Part shown: positions 60,040 to 64,000 of the stretch, in pieces | How positions within the stretch are numbered: position 1 is the first letter of the stretch | Layout: every line of letters begins with the position of its first letter | Assembly (NCBI RefSeq): GCF_029931775.1 | Contig: NC_079320.1 | Location: 42,263,521 to 42,327,520 of the forward strand | Source of the DNA: Euleptes europaea | Lineage: Eukaryota; Chordata; Lepidosauria; Squamata; Sphaerodactylidae | Reading direction: 5' to 3' | DNA length: 64,000 nucleotides | The notes under the pieces: model-generated | Seen by the model: only the letters and a program-made list of their open reading frames with translations | Told to the model about the DNA's origin: nothing | Database searches by the model: none | Program-made: the position numbers and the translations under genes

Positions 60040-60225
60040 ACACTACACTCTTTATTTAAAGTATTATACTGTTTGTCCTTCATCATTCTGTAATTGTGCT
60101 ATCTAGTTTATTGGCTTATTATTCTTATACTCTTTATTGCATTGATTTTTACAACTCTGTAATCCGCCTAAAGTCTCAGTAAGAAAGGCGGGGACATATG
60201 AAGTAAATAAATTAAAAAAACAGTC
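60040..60225 (+). mobile_element. LINE or SINE 3' tail, old
   Basis: CTCTGTAATCCGCCTAAAGT, then AGTAAGAAAGGCGGGGACAT and ATGAAGTAAATAAATTAAAA: the 'GTAAGCCGCC...AAGGCGG..ATAAATA' ending shared by Sauria SINEs and their partner LINE. No tRNA head is present, so a LINE 3' end is likely. Confidence 0.5.
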
Positions 60226-60774
60226 TTCTTAAAAGTTATATTTTTCTTCGGATGGAAATCAGTTTGGGAATTTAGCCTACCAGCTATTACACTACTACTG
60301 CTTGCCATTTAACATTAGCGTCTCTGAAGCTCAGATAATAAACCCAAATTCACAGGAAAAGAGCTTGTCTGAAAGCAGGCATAATTGTCACGCATTGGTT
60401 TGGATGAACTCTATGATGAAAGCTAGTTTTTGTTATATGGAAGCCCTTAGTTCAGAGTACTTTCCTTTGTGTGACTTGGAACAGACACACAAACCCAGAA
60501 AAGCGCAATAGTTGTCCAATCCTAGGCATGTTTTCTTGGAAACATGTTCAGTGAAATGGGTCTCATACCAAAGTAAGTGTGCAACCTAAGTTAATCCAAC
60601 TGAAGAAAATTTTATGAGGCAAGATGTAAGACTGGTAATGTTATTAAGTATATTTGGTTAGGGTAACCCAATATTTTTATTTGACAAAGTTTGGAAATAA
60701 AAAGCTAGTATTTAAAATAATAAAGCCCTACTCTTGGAGCTTTCATGTAAAAACTGTCCTCTACCTAACAATGT

Positions 60775-61070
60775 GAAGGAGCCCCGTGGCTCAGTGGTAA
60801 GCTGAAGTATTGCAGTCCAAAGCTCTGCTCATGACCTGAGTTTGATCCCAATGGAAGTTGGTTTCAGGTAGCCGGCTCAAGGCTGACTCAGCCTTCCATC
60901 CTTCCGAGGTCGGTAAAATGAGTACCCAGCTTGCTGGGGATAAAGGCAAGATGACTGGGGAAGACACTGGCAAACCACTCCATAAACAAAGTCTGCCTAG
61001 AAAATGTTGGGATGTGACATCACCCCATGGGTCAAGAATGACCCGGTGCTTGCACAGGGGACCTTTACCT
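60775..61070 (+). mobile_element. tRNA-derived SINE with CCTTTACC tail, full length
   Basis: TGGCTCAGTGGTAAGC (A box), GAGTTTGATCCC (B box), CCAGCTTGCTGGGGATAAAG, end CCTTTACCTTT. The flank ACCTAACAATGT (60763-60774) recurs as ACCTAACAACGT right after the element (about 61073-61084), one difference. Confidence 0.93.
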
Positions 61071-61174
61071 TTACCTAACAACGTATTCCAGCAACCATTC
61101 TTTGGTAGGAACATATGTCTCATCATATGGTAATGACTAATCAGAGATTTATCCCCGCACAGCGTTAAACCACA

Positions 61175-61503
61175 GTGCCTGCTGACACCATTTCTGGTGC
61201 CCGCCAAGTATTTTTAGAAAGTGGGCAGGGACGGGTGGGGCTTTTGCCTAGTACAGGTTCTGATTGCCTGTTGGAGATCTAATTGGCTGTGCAGATTTTT
61301 TAAAAAATGCTGCTTTGGCAGCAGCTGCTACCACAGCACAAGGATCTTCACTGTGTGACTGAACGTAAACTGCAGCAATCATTTTGTAGCTGGCTCTGCC
61401 TTCTGCAGCAGCCATTATGTGGTGGCCATTTTGTGGCTGCGCCCACCACACCGTGTCAGAATTCCAAAGGTGCCTGTAGGTTAAAAAAGTTTGGGGATCC
61501 CTG
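61175..61503. mobile_element. hAT-type (Charlie-like) element, left end lost
   Basis: GGTGCCCGCCAAGTATTTTTAG, GCAGCAGCCATTATGTGGTG and TTTGGGGATCCCTG follow the order of 5764-6117; the left inverted end is missing. Confidence 0.8.
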
Positions 61504-63485
61504 TCCTAGATCTTAGCAGAATTATCATTGAATTTACCCTCTCCCCAATTGTTGGGATGCTCAGTATTAAGTAAATCAAATCAAGTTCAGTAGAAGCACA
61601 TTGAAATCTTTCTCATGAAGGGCTACAACATGTGATAGCTGCATTATATTCACAAGACGTTGCCAACAGTAACATATTCATATTGTATACAGAGATGGGA
61701 ATGCAGTATCCCAAGCAATCATCTACTACTCCTATTTATTTCCCCTTTTTGTGTGTGCAAATAGCTTGAAGAGAATTATATGAATGTAGTGAAGGGTATG
61801 GGTTGTTGTTGTTTTTGCTAGCTGCTATAATGAACACATTGCAAACAGAATGGCATTATACCAATCACCAAAATAGTTTGTGCTTTAACTGCAAATCGTA
61901 AGGACTAGATCATTTACAGAAGCGGATAATCAAATTTATAAAGAATTAAAGACAGAGAACTGTCAGGTAGAAAAAGGAACCTGAATCTCAAGACAAGGAA
62001 GAAGTATACACTTACAACCTATACCAAATTTATTACTTAAGAGAGGTGACAGAAGAATACTACCATTTCCATGTTCCCAGGAAAAATTATTTCTGAACAC
62101 AGAGCAGTGTGTCTGTCAGAATTAATTGATCTGTAAACAGTTACACACAAAATCCTTTTACGCACAAAAAAGGGAAAAGAGTCTGTGATTTGGCTTATTC
62201 TATGGTTTTAAAAAGCTGACAGTGCTGCCCTGAAACTATCAAGGAAAATGTAATTATTTCTATATATAGTCTTGTCATTTCTCCAAGCAATTGGAGAAAT
62301 GGTACAGACTTGAGCCTACCTTTAATTCATTTAAAATATTTATAAAGCTATCCCAAAGCATCTTACACCATAATAAAATCTCAATTATACCAACAATTTA
62401 AACTATCATCAACATACACTCATCGCTACAACTACTAAACATCTACAGCATTCACACACACAATCAATATTCAGCAATGAAGGAGAATGAAAAAGCAAAA
62501 GAATTTAAAAAAAATCAACAGAAATCAAGAGACCACTACAGTTCAGATAACAAAGAAAGCCACCTGCCCATACATAATAATCCAAACTCAAAAGTAATCA
62601 ACAAAATCAAGAACATGCAAGAAAATATTTAAGCTATTATCCTAAAAATCAAGAAGGAAAAGCACATGATGTGTTTCACATGGGAGGGATTTTCCAGTCT
62701 CACAATTTTACAATGCTCTGAGGGACAAAAATCCCGCCTTTGAGTAGCAAGGGCCTTACACCAGCTATGCATCAGTTAACTGACAGCTGAATCCTATGGA
62801 GCAGCTTAACTGTCCTGAAAGCAGGAACTTGCACAAATGTAGCCTAAGTGCCTCTAGCAAGCGAGCTAGATCCAGTCGGCCAAAATGTTCTTAGGTTGTG
62901 GCTCCTATGACAAAATGTCCCTTGGGATGACAAGCCAGAGGACAGCGCAGGACTGTACAATGCTTCGCAGAGGCTGGGAATGGGAAGGTGTCGTCATACC
63001 TGTAGGACTGTGCACAGTGCCTAAACAACAGTATGAGTCGCCCCCTCACATTAATGCTGCCCTCAAACCCTGAAAACGGGACAGTGGTGACTGAATGCTC
63101 TATTTGTTAACCCAGCCTAGAGTAAAACATTTAGGACACATGCAGCCCATTCCTAAGGGGGGGGGTAGTTAGTTGTCAGCCAGGAGCGGTGCAGCCACAT
63201 GGCCTCCGGAGAGGCTTCCTGGCCAGTACATTCACAAATATACTGCCTCAAAATACAATACCCCCCATGAAACTCCATGGAACTATTTTGCTGGTGTAGC
63301 TCTGTGGCAGCATGAAGGAGTGTTCCCAGGCCAAAAGGGGTTTCGGCCCCTGGGAACATCCCCCCCCCAACACCTGAGGCCTGCTGTATGTTGCCCTGTA
63401 CTGGCGCATGTGCCACTTTGCACAGTGTAAGGGTCACACTGGCTCCTATGCGGCTCCCCCCCACCTGGATTGCACAGATATATTG
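61504..63485. other. SLC10A7 intron, mostly unassigned
   Basis: 62325-62400 looks like the complement of a LINE/SINE tail. 63130-63480 is a GC-richer, repeat-like block with palindromic GGGAACA/TGTTCCC parts around 63325-63360 that I cannot name. No exon seen. Confidence 0.4.
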
Positions 63486-63565
63486 ATAATACAATCCTAT
63501 GCAGAGTTATTCCAGCCTAAACTTTCAATGGGCTTAGGCTGGAGTAAATCTGCACAGAACTGTAC
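63486..63565. mobile_element. Short palindromic MITE
   Basis: AATCCTATGCAGAGTTATTC and CAGCCTAAACTT face GGGCTTAGGCTGGAGTAAAT and CTGCACAGAACTG; a near-palindrome with centre at about 63527. Confidence 0.7.
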
Positions 63566-64000
63566 TGAGAAAGGCACAATGCTGCACAATGCACAACCTT
63601 GCTGGAACCATGCAGAACAGTTGATTATGCCTTGTTGCTCATAAACTGCATGACAGTGCCAAACATGCTTTCCTAATCTGCACCCTGCATTGTAGTTCAG
63701 TGGATATGGCGATAAGGTGTCACCACAACTGGGAGAGGATATAACATGCCAGAGGCTCAGATTCATAACATGGACAATTGCTTAGCTACATGCCCAATGC
63801 AGGTAACAGAGGTGAAAACACAATTGTTTGCATCCTGCCTAGTATTTTTGCAGGCACAAGCACTCCTACCGCAAACCCGAAAGACCTCCAAAATGGGGGA
63901 CCCCCAGGAAAAGCTTGGGAGGGTAGCAGAAATCTCCCATGGGGGCAAATTGGCAAAATTGCCCTCTTCCTTATCTAGGTGGGATCCAAGCCAATGTGCA
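63566..64000. other. SLC10A7 intron to window edge, nothing recognised
   Basis: No supported feature. Confidence 0.4.

Overview
The window looks like squamate reptile DNA, probably lizard and possibly gecko. The grounds are the dense mix of tRNA-derived SINEs of the Sauria type, SINEs with a 5S rRNA head, short hAT-type elements with 8-bp target duplications, a CR1-like LINE tail and a Penelope-like element. No species can be named from sequence alone. There is no prokaryotic content; nearly all short open frames are noise.

Two host genes can be built exon by exon and they converge. On the + strand (3941-15900) six coding exons with matching splice phases give a 532-residue type I membrane protein: signal peptide, one Reeler domain, a long polar stalk, one transmembrane helix and a short cytoplasmic tail. 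I read it as REELD1. On the - strand the last two coding exons of SLC10A7 lie at 45824-45969 and 43314-43358, followed by a roughly 2.9-kb 3' UTR ending near 40405 at overlapping AATAAA signals. The remaining SLC10A7 exons are presumably beyond the right edge, so 45970-64000 is intron. From memory, mammals also have REELD1 and SLC10A7 as convergent neighbours (human 4q31).

Between the 3' ends of the two genes (about 16.7-40.4 kb) is a repeat-rich intergenic region: full and broken SINEs of three or more types, hAT-type MITEs, a 446-bp foldback element, a (GAA)n tract grown from a SINE tail, a GC-rich 213-bp tandem repeat and a 4.1-kb Penelope-like element (34161-38283, - strand). The Penelope element has reverse transcriptase and GIY-YIG endonuclease regions, inverted terminal repeats each carrying a hammerhead-ribozyme motif, a 212-bp internal tandem duplication and a nested 458-bp insertion. 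Three other places in the window carry weaker hammerhead-like modules, so self-cleaving-ribozyme retroelements of several kinds have been active here.

The right third (46-64 kb) is intronic with fewer young repeats. No recognisable tRNA, rRNA or CRISPR feature is present.
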